A DNA stretch of 64,000 bases from Plantago elongata (lineage: Eukaryota > Streptophyta > Magnoliopsida > Lamiales > Plantaginaceae). The position numbers and the translations under genes are program-made. The stretch covers positions 1 through 64,000 of the forward strand of contig JAYMSP010000079.1 in NCBI GenBank assembly GCA_036897095.1, read 5' to 3'. Shown piece after piece: positions 33,625 through 46,800 of this stretch; within the stretch, counting starts at the first letter, position 1; each line of letters begins with the position of its first letter. The notes under the pieces are model-generated. The model made no database searches. It saw only the letters and a program-made list of their open reading frames with translations, and had not been told where the DNA came from.

Positions 33625-36600
33625 ATGGCGAACGCGTTCACGAGACGATTGTTCGTCTCTGCGATTCTCCCGATCTTCGTTGCGGTACTGTTTTCGTTTC
33701 TCATTTTCACCGTTTAAGCTCATGATGATTTCGAATTGGAATTTATACTGTTTGTGCTTCTACTGCATTCGAATCTCGTTAATCTGGATCAGTACGGTGA
33801 TATTCGTAGCTTTGTTGAGTTTTCTATGCTGTTAGATTTTGAGTAGAGTTGTTATTTGTACCAATTTCCACACTGTTTGATGATGTTGTGTACAGTGAGT
33901 TTGGCATGATACACTGGAAGAGATCTTCGAGCTGTGTGTAGTTGCATAATGAGTGATTTAAACGGATGAGCTAGGTTTTATTGTGTGGAAGTTTGGAATG
34001 TGTATTACAGCTTAGACCGCTACTTTGGTTCTGCTTCTGCAAGCTAGGTAGAGGTGATTGAGTTTGTAGAAGTGGTAGGATGAAACAAGTCTGATCGTAC
34101 TGATTTTTGTATGCAGTTATAGCGAGCTTTGTTGCGGTAGTGTTTTTGTTTTTCATCTTCATTGTTTAAGCTCATGGTTTTGAATTGGATTTATGCTGTT
34201 TGTGCTTCTACTGCAATTGAATCTCGTTAATCTGGATTCAGTTTAGAGATAATCGTGGTGTCATTTTTTAGTAATTTGGGAAGATTAGCTATGTTTATTG
34301 TGTAGAATTTTGAAAATGTGTATTACAGCCATGGTTTAGCTAGGTAGAGCTGATGGGAGTTTGTAGAAGTGGTTGGACCAAATAAGTCCTATTCGTACTG
34401 ATTTTCATGTGCTATAGTTAATTTTGCTCGATGATCGTATCATTTCGGTTAGTAATTTGTATAGCATAGCAACAATTTTGAATCATCTTACATGTATAGC
34501 ATATTGATGCAGGTCATAATTCATGGATCTCTAGTGGCAGGACAGATATCACATTCATCTTCATCGTAAGCTGTAACTTATTATTGTAATTCAGGATTTC
34601 AGTTTGTTAAGTAGGTGTAGTTTGTTTAAAGTGGCTGGTTGTTGTTGATATGGATTCTAGACATATGACTATATGGGGTGACCCTTTCTCCTTTTCTCTT
34701 CATCTCCAGTCAAAGAGAGCGTAAGATATATGATTGTCCACGCTGTATTGAGAGACAGGTAATTTGTTAACTCATCTTCTGCCTCTGATCTGTACAGTCT
34801 CTGCAAACTCACTTTGTAGAAGACTAGAAGTTTCCTGTATGAAGACTCTTAACTATTATTTGCCGTCCGTGAAATTTCAATTAGTAGTATAGGAGTTTCA
34901 ATTTGCACAGAATGCAAATAGTATGATTAAGGTTAATCTGGAAGAAGTATTCTGAGAGTTGAGATATCCATGCTGGGCCACTTTGCGCCATCAAGTCTAT
35001 TAGGAAATATCAAGTTACTTATTTACCATAGGAGCGCATCTTGGAACAAATTTCTGTTGCCAGGACTTCCTTTTCCTTTTTGCTTCACATTCAGTTAAAC
35101 GAGCTAATTGATTGCATTTATTTGGTTTGAATAATGCATTGGCAGGATCAGCGCAATACTACCTCTGCTGATCATCGAGATAGAAAGGTAATGAATCTAT
35201 ATAGTATTATATAGTAATATATATAAAGAAGACAGCAGATAACAATATTCATATCATCTACTTGATGCAGGATATTGACATAATTGTAACATACAGTGAC
35301 CCTTCTGGTACTATTCGAGTTAAGACCATCAGATCCAGGGACCTTTCTGCTTCTTGGGTATGGAAACACCCCGGTGAAGAGAACCGTGATCAGGCATGAA
35401 CTTGGCCACTTCCTCTAACACGGCTGCCTTGGCATTTTAACTCATGTCCACTACATATTGATGATTCTAACTTACCGATACTAATTTTCTTTTTTTCAGA
35501 TAGCAGATGCTGCATCTCATCCTAAACTGGCAGGGGAAGATTCCAGCAATGATAACCAATCTGGAGGTGATATGCCGGTATCCCGGGCATCTCCTATTCA
35601 CCCAGTGAAACTTAAGAGAAAGGTGAATTATGTTATTCTGCTTATGATCATAGTTTTCACTTTGTTTAGTTGGTCTAATATTGTGGTCGGTCCTCATGTT
35701 TCAGGGTTTACGAAAGGAAAGGAGGGAGACCAGGGCAGCAGAACTGATTAAACAAGACAAGCAGATGGATAACCAGATGCAAGAAGCCGCCATTGCGCGA
35801 GCTAGAGATCTTGATACCACTAAAAAGGGAAAATATAACATATGGAGGAAGGTATATGAGAATCCCAAGTCTGACTCCACTGTAAAACTGATGCGGGATC
35901 AGATCATAATGGCTCGAGCTTATGCCACACTCGCTAGAGCAAAAAATGAAACTGCACTTTATGATTCTCTAATGAGGCATTCTAGAGAAAGTCAACTTGC
36001 TATTGGAGAAGCGACATCTGATGCTGAACTGCATGCAAGGTCTTGTTACTTCAAATCTTTGGTAGAATTAAAAATTGATGATTGGTTACATTGTTCTTGT
36101 TAATAAACCCTTACTCTTTTCATTCCATCTGCACCAGTGCATTGGATCAAGCAAAATCCATGGGTCACATCCTGGCTACAGCAAAGGACCAGATGTATGA
36201 TTGTATTTCAATAGCACGCAAATTGAGAGCCATGCTTCAGTCAACTGAGACTAATGTTAACTTGCTAAAGAAGAAGAGTACATTTCTTATACAGCTAGCT
36301 GCAAAAACTCTCCCCGGACCACTGCATTGTGTTCCTTTGCTTCTCTCAACTGATTACTACTTACATAATTTTGATGATAAGGAATTTCCCCACAAAGAGA
36401 AACTGGAAGATCCTTCCCTTTTCCACTACGCCATCTTTTCTGATAATGTAGTTGCCACATCTGTTGTTGTAAACTCAACAGTACTGCATGCAGAAGAGCC
36501 CGAGAAGCATGTTTTTCATATAGTGACGGATAAGCTAAATTTTGCAGCAATGAAAATGTGGTTTCTTGTTAATGCTCCATTTGGTGCAGCCATTGAAGTC

Positions 36601-38066
36601 AAGAATGTCGACGACTTCACTTGGCTCAATTCTTCATACTGCCCTGTTCTGCGTCAGCTTGAATCATCACGCATGATAGAGTACTATTTCAAGGCACATC
36701 AGGTGTCATCCCTAACTACAGGGACAGACAATCTGAAATATAGGAATCCAAAATATCTGTCGATGCTTAATCATCTTAGGTTTTACCTTCCTGAAGTTTA
36801 TCCTAAGCTGGATAAGATATTGTTCCTCGATGATGACATTGTAGTTCAGAAGGACCTGACGCCTTTATGGTCAATTAATCTGCAAGGAATGGTGAATGGC
36901 GCTGTTGAAACATGCAAAGAGAGTTTCCATAGGTTTGACAAGTATCTCAACTTTTCCAATCCAAAGATATCAGAAAATTTCGATCCAAATGCTTGTGGAT
37001 GGGCGTTTGGTATGAACATATTTGATTTGAGACAATGGAGAAAGCGTGACATCACTGGAATATACCATTACTGGCAAAACCTGGTATGAAATTTCTATTT
37101 AATAAGCCTCTCCCCTTTTGCTATGTGATCAGTAATAGCGTGAAAGATGAGTATACTGGCTGTTTCGTTTCATTAATATTTATCAAAGTAGCATGATGTC
37201 TTCTTCAATGGTGGACGCTGATACACTTCCTTTTTTTACACCCGTCTAATAGTGTTGGATGTCTATGAAATATCCTACACGTAATGAGTTCTTTGAAATC
37301 ATAAAGCTGAAAAGTGCAAGGCTTCTGCAGTGGGTTCGTTAGATTAAGAGATCCAGAAATGTTGAATCCCATGGTCTCTTCACGGTTCACACTACAGGAC
37401 TACATGTTTGGATAATACATTATTTTCCAATAGTTCAAATGGATCTAATGTTAATCCCTTTCTTATCTAACTTAAAATGATTAATAGTATTATTCTTGTT
37501 TCACTGTCTGGTCTTTTAAATTTAGAGATGAGACTGTAGAAAGTCTTTTCTCCCAATTGCTTAGTGATGTCCTGGCCTCATGGGTGTTATTTTTACGCTG
37601 TAATTCTTGTGTGGCAGGTTCTAGTCTGTAATCACTAGATTCAGATCAATATGTTAGTTGACAAGAGATTTTATTTTTTTGAATACTTGCACACTCAAAG
37701 TTTGTAGCAGCACCTTTACCTTATATCTGGTCATCACGAATAATTATTTTACTTTCTCTAATGGTAGTTTAAATTGTGGTGCAGAATGAAGAGAGGACCC
37801 TTTGGAAACTTGGGACACTTCCTCCTGGCCTCATTACTTTCTACAATCTAACCTATCCTCTGGCTAGAAGCTGGCACGTTCTAGGATTGGGTTATGATCC
37901 TGCTCTTAACCAAACTGCAATAAAGCATGCTGCCGTTGTGCATTATAATGGAAACTATAAACCGTGGTTGGATCTTGCCATTGGAAAGTATAAATCTTAC
38001 TGGTCCAGATATGTCCTGTCGGACAATTACTATCTGCAGCTCTGCAACCTGAACTATACTCGCTGA
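33625..38066 (+). CDS. GAUT3: galacturonosyltransferase, GAUT3 type
   Basis: Nine exons in phase: 33625-33684, 34513-34565, 34710-34758, 35146-35187, 35271-35393, 35500-35622, 35705-36039, 36138-37083, 37785-38066; 670 residues (Arabidopsis GAUT3 is about 680). The enzyme family (GT8) adds galacturonic acid from UDP-GalA to homogalacturonan in the Golgi. Exon 1 gives a short cytosolic tail and the start of a signal anchor (RRLFVSAILPIFVA). The stem region runs to about residue 300 and includes the coiled segment LMRDQIIMARAYATLARAKN. The catalytic domain has the metal-binding LFLDDDIVVQKDL (DxD), KYRNPKYLSMLNHLRFYLPE, GWAFGMNIFDL, LPPGLITFYNLTYPL and HYNGNYKPW. Wording such as LGLGYDPALNQTAI favours GAUT3 over GAUT1. 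Intron 5 uses a GC donor (CAG|GCATGA at 35393). Intron 1 contains a tandem duplication. Confidence 0.9.
33673..34425 (+). repeat. tandem duplication of exon 1 end and intron 1 of GAUT3
   Basis: Unit 1 (33673 to about 34122) and unit 2 (about 34123-34425, with internal deletions) share long runs: TTTGTTGCGGTA, TTTAAGCTCATG, TTTGTGCTTCTACTGCA, AATCTCGTTAATCTGGAT, GTGTATTACAGC and AGTTTGTAGAAGTGGT. Unit 1 begins inside coding exon 1, so unit 2 carries a second copy of the exon-1 3' end and its GT donor (about 34137) inside the intron. Confidence 0.8.
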
Positions 38067-38642
38067 TATATTCTTTCATTGATGTTTGAAGCTCCGATAC
38101 AGTATCACAGGCAAGTGTCTGTGAACATTCTTGATGTCTAGGTGGTTCCGCTTGTAAAAAGTTGCTTTTCAGTTTTGGGAAGGCCATAGATGCAAATTGT
38201 TACTCTCCTTCAACGGAGTACGCTGACTTGTAATATTTGTAACCACACATTAGATTCTCTAACAAAGTAATACAAGTTCCTGCTGCTGTATATTACCAGA
38301 ACTAAATATGGATGTTCAATCTGAGGGGACTTGTTATTTTTTGGTTTGATGAATTTGTTCGAATTTGAAGGTGCTTTTGCTAGTTGCTACTTATGAATGG
38401 TCTTTGTGTGCCCGATCATTATGGTTATGGTTATAATGGTAGATGCACGGGACCAAGTTATTGAGAAGAATATGTAAATTGAGTCAGACTGGGTAGCAGG
38501 CTTCAGCCAGGTAAAAATGGAAAATTTTATTTTTACATGTAGATACTGATATATCCAAACATACATTCAAACAAATCGTAGAACTTACACGCAGACAATG
38601 TAAACAACCAAAATAAACAAAAATACTCCAAGTGAAGCCTGG
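38067..38642. other. tail-to-tail spacer
   Basis: The 3' UTRs of GAUT3 (plus) and the first protease (minus) converge here. No other feature is supported. Confidence 0.5.
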
Positions 38643-41523
38643 TCATAAAGAATGAATGAGATAGTGATAGAAAGTGAAAGAAACCAAGATCATTGAAATT
38701 TTGGTTCCCACGGAACTTAAGTGCGATGCATCATTCACAAGAAGGGGCCTAGTAAACAATGGAGGTGGAGGTGGTGGAGAGAATTCCCGGCTAATTGATG
38801 ATGGAGGCGGTGGAGTGAATTCCTGCCTAATTGATGATGGAGGAGGAGGTGCAGAAGAAGATGAAGAAGGTGGCCTTGTTGCGAATGGAGGTGAAGGTGC
38901 ATCAGGTGCGTTAAGTCCATCATCTGTAGGTGGAGTGTTGGTGGACGAGACAGGATACGAACCTGCAGAGATATATGCAACAGTTTCTCAGTCAGAGAAA
39001 ACAAAATAAGTGATATAACAGCTTTTAATGCTATGCACTACAATTAGAAAGCTGTCACTACTTACAGTCCGATTCTTTCCATCCCAAAACCATTTGATCG
39101 CGATCAAAGACCATACGATAGCCGGTCATAAAATTTTCTGAGACCAGCAGTTAAACAGCATTAGTACTTAGTACTGTCGATGAGAGAATCATAGAACACG
39201 TAAAATGAAGCAGCAGTCAAGAAATTAGTCTAACATGCGAACATAGCCAAGAAGCAGATTGCAGTAGCTGAATTTGGTAATACTTACGTCCAATGAGGTT
39301 GATATCATCAGTTTTTATAAGGGCCAAGCAATATCCATATCCGCTGCCATCCTGCGACCAACACATAATGTAACATATCAACAACAAACTGGTTGAGTGG
39401 TATGGTTTTAACCCATTTATCTCAACTGTCTGTTGAACATTTTTCAAGTAGAGATGCATGTTTCCTAACCGTGAAAGGAAGTACGATTGTTGGTGCAGTA
39501 ACAAGAAACTGATCTCCACCAGCCATTGTGAAGCTAATTTCAGGAGTCCCTTTGGCACTGCATTCACGAAACTAGAGATTAGACTGTAATTCTTGGAAGG
39601 GGTAAGAAATTTCAGCTGCTCTGCAAATCAGCTGACTACCTTAGCACATAACAGTACTCGAAAATATTGTCACTGCTTGATCGTACAGGCTCGTCGCTAA
39701 CCTGAGAATTGAACTGCAAAACAAGAGAACTTTCATCTCTTTTTCTTCACTCTCATTTCATGAAAGTGAAAATGTTAGTGTGATCAACTTACATTATCTG
39801 CAATAAATGTGTAAGCTGCATCATTCAAGTATGTGAATGAAGTGCCACTGTCAAAGATCGCGGTGAACCTAACATTAGAGACACTCTTCCCCACGGCTAT
39901 CTGGGTCACACTTACATTATAGGTCCGGCTGGTGAAAAAAATTGGAAATTCATCAATCATGATATGAAGGGAAGGAGAAGTTAGCCTGTCATATTCCATA
40001 AGCACTCTGTTTCAAGTCAAAAACTAGACTTGGAAAATTTTACACACACCAAGTATACGCAGCACGCTCATTGTAATCTCATATGAATTAAACGTTTATA
40101 AAAATTTGGAAAGGATAGATTGCCTACTATGATGGTTCAAGATTGAATGGAGTAGTTTTCTGGTCTGGAGTCCCACTATCGCCAAACTCGATTCTTCCAA
40201 GGCCCTCATGGCCAAAACACATGGAAAACGAGTTTGCTGCAACAATTCCTTTGCTAGCTAAAATGCTTGGAACAGCAATGCTCTCCATTCCAAGCCCCAA
40301 CAAACCATTTATAGCAGCATTGTTCAAGAAATCACCTGTTTGAACCGTTCCACACCTGAAAAGGCAAACATATAGATCAAGAATTAGCTACTTTGCTGCA
40401 ATTACACTAGAACACATGTATATATATGTACCTCACCCTAACGTAATTGGTGCGTTGATCTGCTTCTGCGGGCTTTGATCTGTACCCATATACAGATAAT
40501 CATTCACCAATAGTCCTGTAGATGAGGTGCTGGCAGAAAGATAATTCACTTCATAAGCACAAGTGTTTCCACGAACCGAACACCCACTCCCTGAACTTGC
40601 ACACAAAGTACTATTGCACGGAACTGGCGAGCTAGTATTTGATTTACTCGGACTATATATGTTCAGGTCAGATGTCTGTAACACAAAACCATTAGTGAAC
40701 TTGCAGAAAGGTGTGGAATCAAACCATTTATATCAATCTGTTCTCTGATGGTATACCTGTCCATCAGCAAAGGTGTAGGTCTGGGCACAGGTTGTGCAGT
40801 CACATGGCAGCCAGAAGAGGTCGCTGCCGGTATCCAATGCCACAAGAAATGGCAAGGGTGGGGAGCCAACCCAAACATACAAGTAGTGCAGGCTGCAAAT
40901 TTTACATGAGCAGGAATCCCAAATCAAGAAATAGTCAGAAATTCTAAATTACAACATCTCCAAACAGATCAATTCTTGAGCATGCGCAAACTTCCGAGCT
41001 GATTTGCTAAGTATAGACTATAGAATATATAAACGCAAACTAAGAAGCGTATATCTAATGATCTAGCTAGCTGTAGTACGTAGTTTAATCTACCTCATTA
41101 ATTGGTGAAGAAAATATCATCTTCCAAATAAGGTAACTGAGAAACTCGTGCTAAGAGAGCGATACAATTACAAACGAACATGCATGAACTAAACAGCAAA
41201 CAGGACGTAGAGAACACGCACTATCCAAGATCATCGAGACGGTAAGTGTCGTTTCCACCCCAGAACGTGATGCTGGAGGCTGAGGCGGAAGCCAGGCTCG
41301 TGCCATTGGGATGACTAAATACATGGTCGCGGTGTGCCATGGCTGCATAGTAATCCATGGTACCTTTTTCCGGCAACCCCTTGTCGCCCAACATTCCCTT
41401 CACCGTGTCGGAGTACCGGTGGTGAACGTCCACCCCAACTGTTTTAAAACCATCACCATTCTTGGCAAGAACGAGAAGAATACATGCCAATACTATGACA
41501 ACCAAGTGAACAATGTTTGACAT
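38643..41523 (-). CDS. secreted aspartic protease, APF1-like, copy 1
   Basis: Ten exons in phase: 41523-41222, 40892-40757, 40675-40437, 40355-40128, 39928-39793, 39713-39640, 39557-39470, 39351-39288, 39137-39066, 38962-38643; 552 residues. Family A1 (pepsin-like), close in wording to plant aspartyl protease family protein 1. Residues 1-25 are a signal peptide; DVHHRYSDTVKG is the usual N-terminal motif. The catalytic aspartates are in ALDTGSDLFWLP and AIFDSGTSFTYL. Paired cysteines lie around CDCTTC and CASSGSGC, and ENFMTGYRMVFDR-type sequence closes the fold. The last exon adds a Pro/Ser tail (repeated PPPPSSI blocks) and a hydrophobic end (ISMILVSFTFYHY), as in GPI-anchored wall proteases. 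No truncation is seen. Copy 2 lies about 2.4 kb upstream (43894-47261), same strand, with identical exon lengths for seven of ten exons. Confidence 0.88.
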
Positions 41524-43020
41524 TGTTGGAAACTAAAAAACGACAACCAAACGTTAGGGTTGTTATCGAAAACTGATATTCTAAGTTTTCTTGATCATGT
41601 GAAATTATTCTGAGTGAATGTTGTGATTAAGAGTCCAGGATATATGTAGAGTATTGGCATTCAAATACTATATGTTTTTAGTTCAAATAATTGTTGTATT
41701 AACTATTAAGATTTAAGAATATGCTTTATCATATAAAATTGAAGAATAATTCTAGGACGTGCATATACATTTTTTTCGACGAAATTAAGAATGGCGTTGA
41801 TGATAATAATTCAATCAAAAGTCAACTAGAGAATTTTTTTAGCCTAGAAGGCTTAGTAGGTTATTATGAAAAAAGATTGATCGACTGCAGTTAAGTGATA
41901 GAATTCCCTCAACTAAAAGTCAACTAGAGAAAAAAATTAGCCTAGAAGGCTTAGTAGGTTACTTATGAAAAAAGATCGATCTACTGAAGAATTTCATCTC
42001 AATTAAAAGATTGAACTTATATAGATTTATAAAATCTAGTCATATATATTAATACTTCAATACTTTCCTAAATGTCGATTTCAACCTTTTTAGAAAGGTC
42101 ATTTAAGTGAAACTTTAATATGGAGTGGAGATTATCTCCGTGAAGATTCAAACCCAAATTGGACGTGAGCCAGAAGCTCTAATACCATAATAAAATTCCA
42201 TCTCAACTAAAGGGTTCGAACTTGTAGAAAGTTGTGAAATGTACTCATATATTAATACTCCAACATGATTATATAAGTTTGTTTTGTGTAACTCAAAGAT
42301 ACACTAAACATGGGTACAAAATCATCTAGAACACTATCAACTTTAGCTCCCTAATCACCTGCCAAGGTTATGTTTTCTTTCATTTAAAATCAATATACTT
42401 TAGTTCAACTCCACTTAGTTATTTCAGTTCAGTTAAATTCAGTTCAGTCCAATTTAATAAATTTCAGTTGAAAAAAACAGTCCAATTCAATAAATTTTAG
42501 TTGAAAAAACAGAGCCTCACCTACGCACCTAATGTTAGCTAATTTTCCCTAACAAAACTTATGCATCATAGTATATTTTTGTTGAAAGAACATTTTAGTT
42601 TAATAGTTTGTATATATGGATATAAAATTGGAAACGGAGAGTAAGTGGTCAACATGTATAGCTTTCAGAGCAACAAATTTAAGCCACAAAAAGGAAAAAG
42701 AACATGTTTAGCACTTAAACTTTCACAAAATGTAATCAACAGTACTGTAGTTAATGATATGATTGGTGCTGGTGCCGAAATGTTGGCTGGAAATTTGGAA
42801 TATAGAATAAAAGATAGAAAAAGAATAAGGAAGTCTATCCTTACATATGTGACTACGAAGAGTTCGAAGAGTTCAAAGTTGTTCGAAATTTGGTTCTCAA
42901 CTCAACTCGACTAAAGTAAAATATAAATTAATAAATAAGAATTGAATTTAAGTTGATTTTTGGAGTTTTATATTTCGTATTGAAATGTGGGTTTGAAGGA
43001 GTTGTTGATAAGAGTGTCTT
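41524..43020. other. upstream region of protease copy 1, with tandem repeat
   Basis: A TATA-like ATATATC (minus strand, about 41638-41648) lies about 115 bases from the ATG and is conserved upstream of copy 2. Two copies of an approximately 95-base unit sit at about 41813-41905 and 41906-42000 (AAAAGTCAACTAGAGAA, TTAGCCTAGAAGGCTTAGTAGG). Bases about 42690-42870 resemble about 49050-49180 upstream of copy 2, so the gene duplication included at least 1.3 kb of 5' sequence. The 89-codon frame at 42645-42914 is not credible. Confidence 0.55.
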
Positions 43021-43362
43021 TTTGGCGAACTAAACAAAGAAGAGACAACGACTAGTACCTTACGCATTATGTCTTGTACACTTAAGTTTAGTTTATTTAG
43101 GGATTACAGTAGTACATTTTGCCTGAGTAATAGTACATTACGGTTAAAGAAGTTAGACTAGCTCAATGTATTAAGTAGATTCACTAGCTCTCTGTAGCCG
43201 TTTTCTTGAAGCTTCAATGGTGGCTCCTGTGGTATTAGACTACTAGTTCTTCATCTGTGGATTTTACGCTTCCTTCGTCACCGTACTTTCTGCAATCTTC
43301 TGATCACGAGGGATTTCAATTGTCCTGGACTCGTTGAATGGCATCAATTATCATTATCAATC

Positions 43363-43695
43363 ATGAGTAAGTATACTTTGATGGTGTTGGATGTGAAAAT
43401 AAAAAAGGTTTTGTTGACGCCTGACGGTATGATTCTCCCACCATCTGCTGTTAATTCGCCTGAATTACATGCTGCTTGGAAACGTGCAAATGCATTAGTG
43501 CTGGTTTGGCTGTTGAATTCTTGTTCTTCTGAGATTAACCCAGTGTTCTGTTTTTACTTCTGCTCACGAGTTATGGTTAGAATTACGCACACATTACGCT
43601 TGTAGTGATGATCAAAGAGTTTTTCATCTGGAAAAATCTCTTAGTTCAATTCGACAAGGTGCAAATTCTGTTTCGTGTATTATCATTTCCGAAAG
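43363..43695 (+). mobile_element. Copia-type LTR retrotransposon gag fossil
   Basis: Readable pieces resemble the N-terminal half of a Ty1/Copia gag (UBN2 type): AAWKRANALVLVWLLNS, then VFHLEKSLSSIRQGANS. Only a gag fragment is present; no protease, integrase, reverse transcriptase or LTR pair is seen around it. It is broken, with at least a couple of breaks, and looks old. It lies between the two protease genes, plus strand. Confidence 0.6.
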
Positions 43696-43770
43696 TGAGA
43701 CTATGCGTGTTTGGGTTATGAAGCATTATGGGATGAGAGAATCGTGGAATCTATTCGACTTTTTGTCTAT
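43696..43770 (+). pseudogene. F-box-associated domain fragment
   Basis: The frame reads ETMRVWVMKHYGMRESWNLF, which matches the signature (LWVMKEYGVKESWTKLF) of the F-box-associated interaction domain of plant F-box proteins. Only about 25 codons are recognisable, directly after the gag fossil, with no F-box in sight. It may be a fragment captured by, or landed beside, the retroelement. Confidence 0.55.
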
Positions 43771-43893
43771 AGAAATATTTTATACTGATATCTTCAAACA
43801 TACACACAATCATAATCGCTTCACTTGCACATAACATTGTAAGCAAATCGATATAAACAAAAATATGAAACATCCCCAGGCGAAGCCTGATCA

Positions 43894-46800
43894 TCAAGGA
43901 AGGTTGAAATAGTAATAGAAAGTGAAAGAAACCAAGACCATTGCAATTTTGGATCCCGCGGAACTTAAGAGCCCTGCATCATTTATGAAAACCGGCCTGG
44001 TAAAGAATAGAGGTGGAGGTGGTGGAGAGAAATCCCCTCTAATTGATGATGATGGAGGAGGTGGTGAAGAAGAAGAGGAAGAAGGTGTCCTTGTTGCGAA
44101 TGGAGGTGGAGGTGCATCAGGTGCGTTAAGTCGTTCATCTGCAGGTGGAGTGTTACTGGACGAGACAGGATATGAACCTGCAGAGAATACAACAGTTTCC
44201 CAGTGAGTGAAAATTTAGCCAATGATGTTGCAGTTCTCATGCTATGCACTGTAATTAGTTTTTCACAACTACTTACAGTCAGATTCTTTCCATCCCAAAA
44301 CCATTTGGTCTCGATCAAAGACCATGCGATAGCCAGTCATGAAATTTTCTGAGACCAGCAGTTAAATGTGTAAGTACTGTCGAAGACAGAATCATAGAAA
44401 GTGTAAAATGAAGCAGCAGTCCAGAAATTACAAGCTGAATTTGCTAATACTTACCGATAGACTAGGTAATCCTGGTTAGATTAGACATAGCTATATATAT
44501 ATTAGAGTCCTAGTTAGATTACATAGCTTCTTCTTATATTTTGTATATATACCCTACTACCCTACACCATTCTATGATAGAATAAACACGATTCAATAAT
44601 CTTACACTTACGTCCAATGAGGTTGATCTCATCATCATTTTTTATAAGGGCCAGACAATATCCATATCCGCTGCCATCCTGCGACCAACATATAATGTAG
44701 CACATCAACAACGAACTCAATTTTTAAACTGTCAAACGGGCAGTGTTCAAGTAGATATGCAACTTTCCTAACCGTGAAAGGAAGTACGATTGTTGGTGCA
44801 GTAACAAGAAACTGATCTCCTCCAGCCATTGTGAAGCTAATTTCAGGAGTCCCTCTATCACTGCATTTGCACGAAACTAAAGATTAGACTGATCCTTGGA
44901 ACTTATATAAGATCTTAAGCTGTAATGCAAATTCGCTCACTACCTTAGCACATAGCAATACTCGAAAATATTGTCACTGGTTGATTGTACAGGCTCATCT
45001 CTAACCTGAGAATTGAACTGCAAAGCAAGAGAGCTTTAAATGTATCTTTTCTTCGGTCTCAGTTCATGAAAGTGAAAATGTTAGTGTGATCAACTTACAT
45101 TATCTGCAATAAATGTGTAAGCTGGATCATTCAAGTATGTGAATGAAGTGCCACTGTCAAATATCGCAGTGAACCTAACATTAGCGTCACTCCTCCCCAC
45201 GACTATCTGGGTCACACTTACATTATAGGTCCGGCTGGTGAAAAAAATTGGAAATTCGTAAGTCATGATATAAAGGGAAGGCTAGGAGAAGTTAGCTTCT
45301 CATATTCCATCAGCACTTGTTTCAAATAAAGAACCAAAAGGTTTTAAAAAAAAAAAAAAACAGGAAAGGAGAGATTGCTAACTATGTTGGTTCAAGATTG
45401 AATGGAGTAGTTTTCTGATCTGGAGTCCCATTATCACCAAACTCGATTCTTCCAAGACCCTCTTGGCCAAAACACATGGAAAACGAGTTTGCTGCAACTA
45501 TTCCTTCGCTTGCTAAAATGCTTGGGACAGCAATGCTCTCCATTCCCAGCCCAAACAAACCATTTAAAGCAGCAGCATTCAAGAAATGACCTGTTTGAAC
45601 CGTTCCACACCTGGAATACGCAAACATATGGATCAAGATTCATGAATTAGATACTTGCTGCAAAGGTATCACCACGCACAGCAATACATATACAAAACAT
45701 CATTTACCCATGTAACCTCACCCTAATGTAATTGGCGCGTTGATCTGCTTCTGCGGGGTTTGATCTGTACCCATATACAAATAATCATTCACCAATAGTC
45801 CTGTAGACGAAGTGCCGGGAGAAAGATATCTCACTTGATAAGCACAGGTGTTTTGCCGAGCTGAACACCCACTTCCTGAAGTTGCACACAGAGTACTATT
45901 GCACGGAAGTGGAGAGCTAGTAACTGATTTGCTCGGACTATATATGTTCAGATCATATGTCTGTAAACACAAAACACTAATGAACTTCCAGAAAGGTGTG
46001 AAATCAATTCATTTATTAATAAGTTCTCTGATGGTATACCTGTCCGTCAGCGAAGGTGTAGGTTCGGGCACAGGTTGTGCAATCGCATGGCAACCAGAAG
46101 ATGTCACTGCCGGTGTCCAGTGCCACAAGAAATGACAATGGCGGGGAACCAACCCAAACATACAAGTAGTGAAGGCTGAAAATTTAACATAATAAGGATT
46201 CCAAATCAAGAAATGGTAAAATTTTAATTAGTACAACTCCAAACAGATCATTTCTTGAGTCAAAATGCTTTCATTTCTTATATTTCGACAAATTCACTAC
46301 AGTTTTGCTTTGCTGTTAGAAATCTGATCTTTGTCTATGTCATTTCCCTTACTAGAACTAATTTTTGTATACTGCTTTAGTTTGAGCATGCAACATATGA
46401 TAACAAACAAGTCACTTCACAAACTGATTTGCCAAGTGTAAAAAGGGGCTCAAGTACCGCCTTAAAAGACTTTGTAAGGCTATAAACTTATCGCATATTT
46501 TATAGAAGAAACCCAGCCTCACATGTAAGTCATATCTTATAGAAGAAACCTAGCCTCATGTGTGAGCCGGTGTGTATTAAATACGTAATGATAGGGAAGC
46601 GAGCACATCACAGGCAGAGAGGACTGAAGCAGTCCCGATAGACCTGTACTTAACATGTGACGATAGATAGGGCAAGCCCAGAGCAGGCGAAAAGGACCAA
46701 GGCAGTCTAAGACTCATTATCAACCTAGCAATCCATGGCCTTTATAGAATAAGTCCATGATATTTTTAATCGATGTGGAATAGTTAACATTAAGTATATG

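Noticed and set aside
42645-42914. 89-codon frame upstream of protease copy 1
   Set aside because: The corresponding sequence upstream of copy 2 (about 49050) is frame-broken, and composition is that of spacer.
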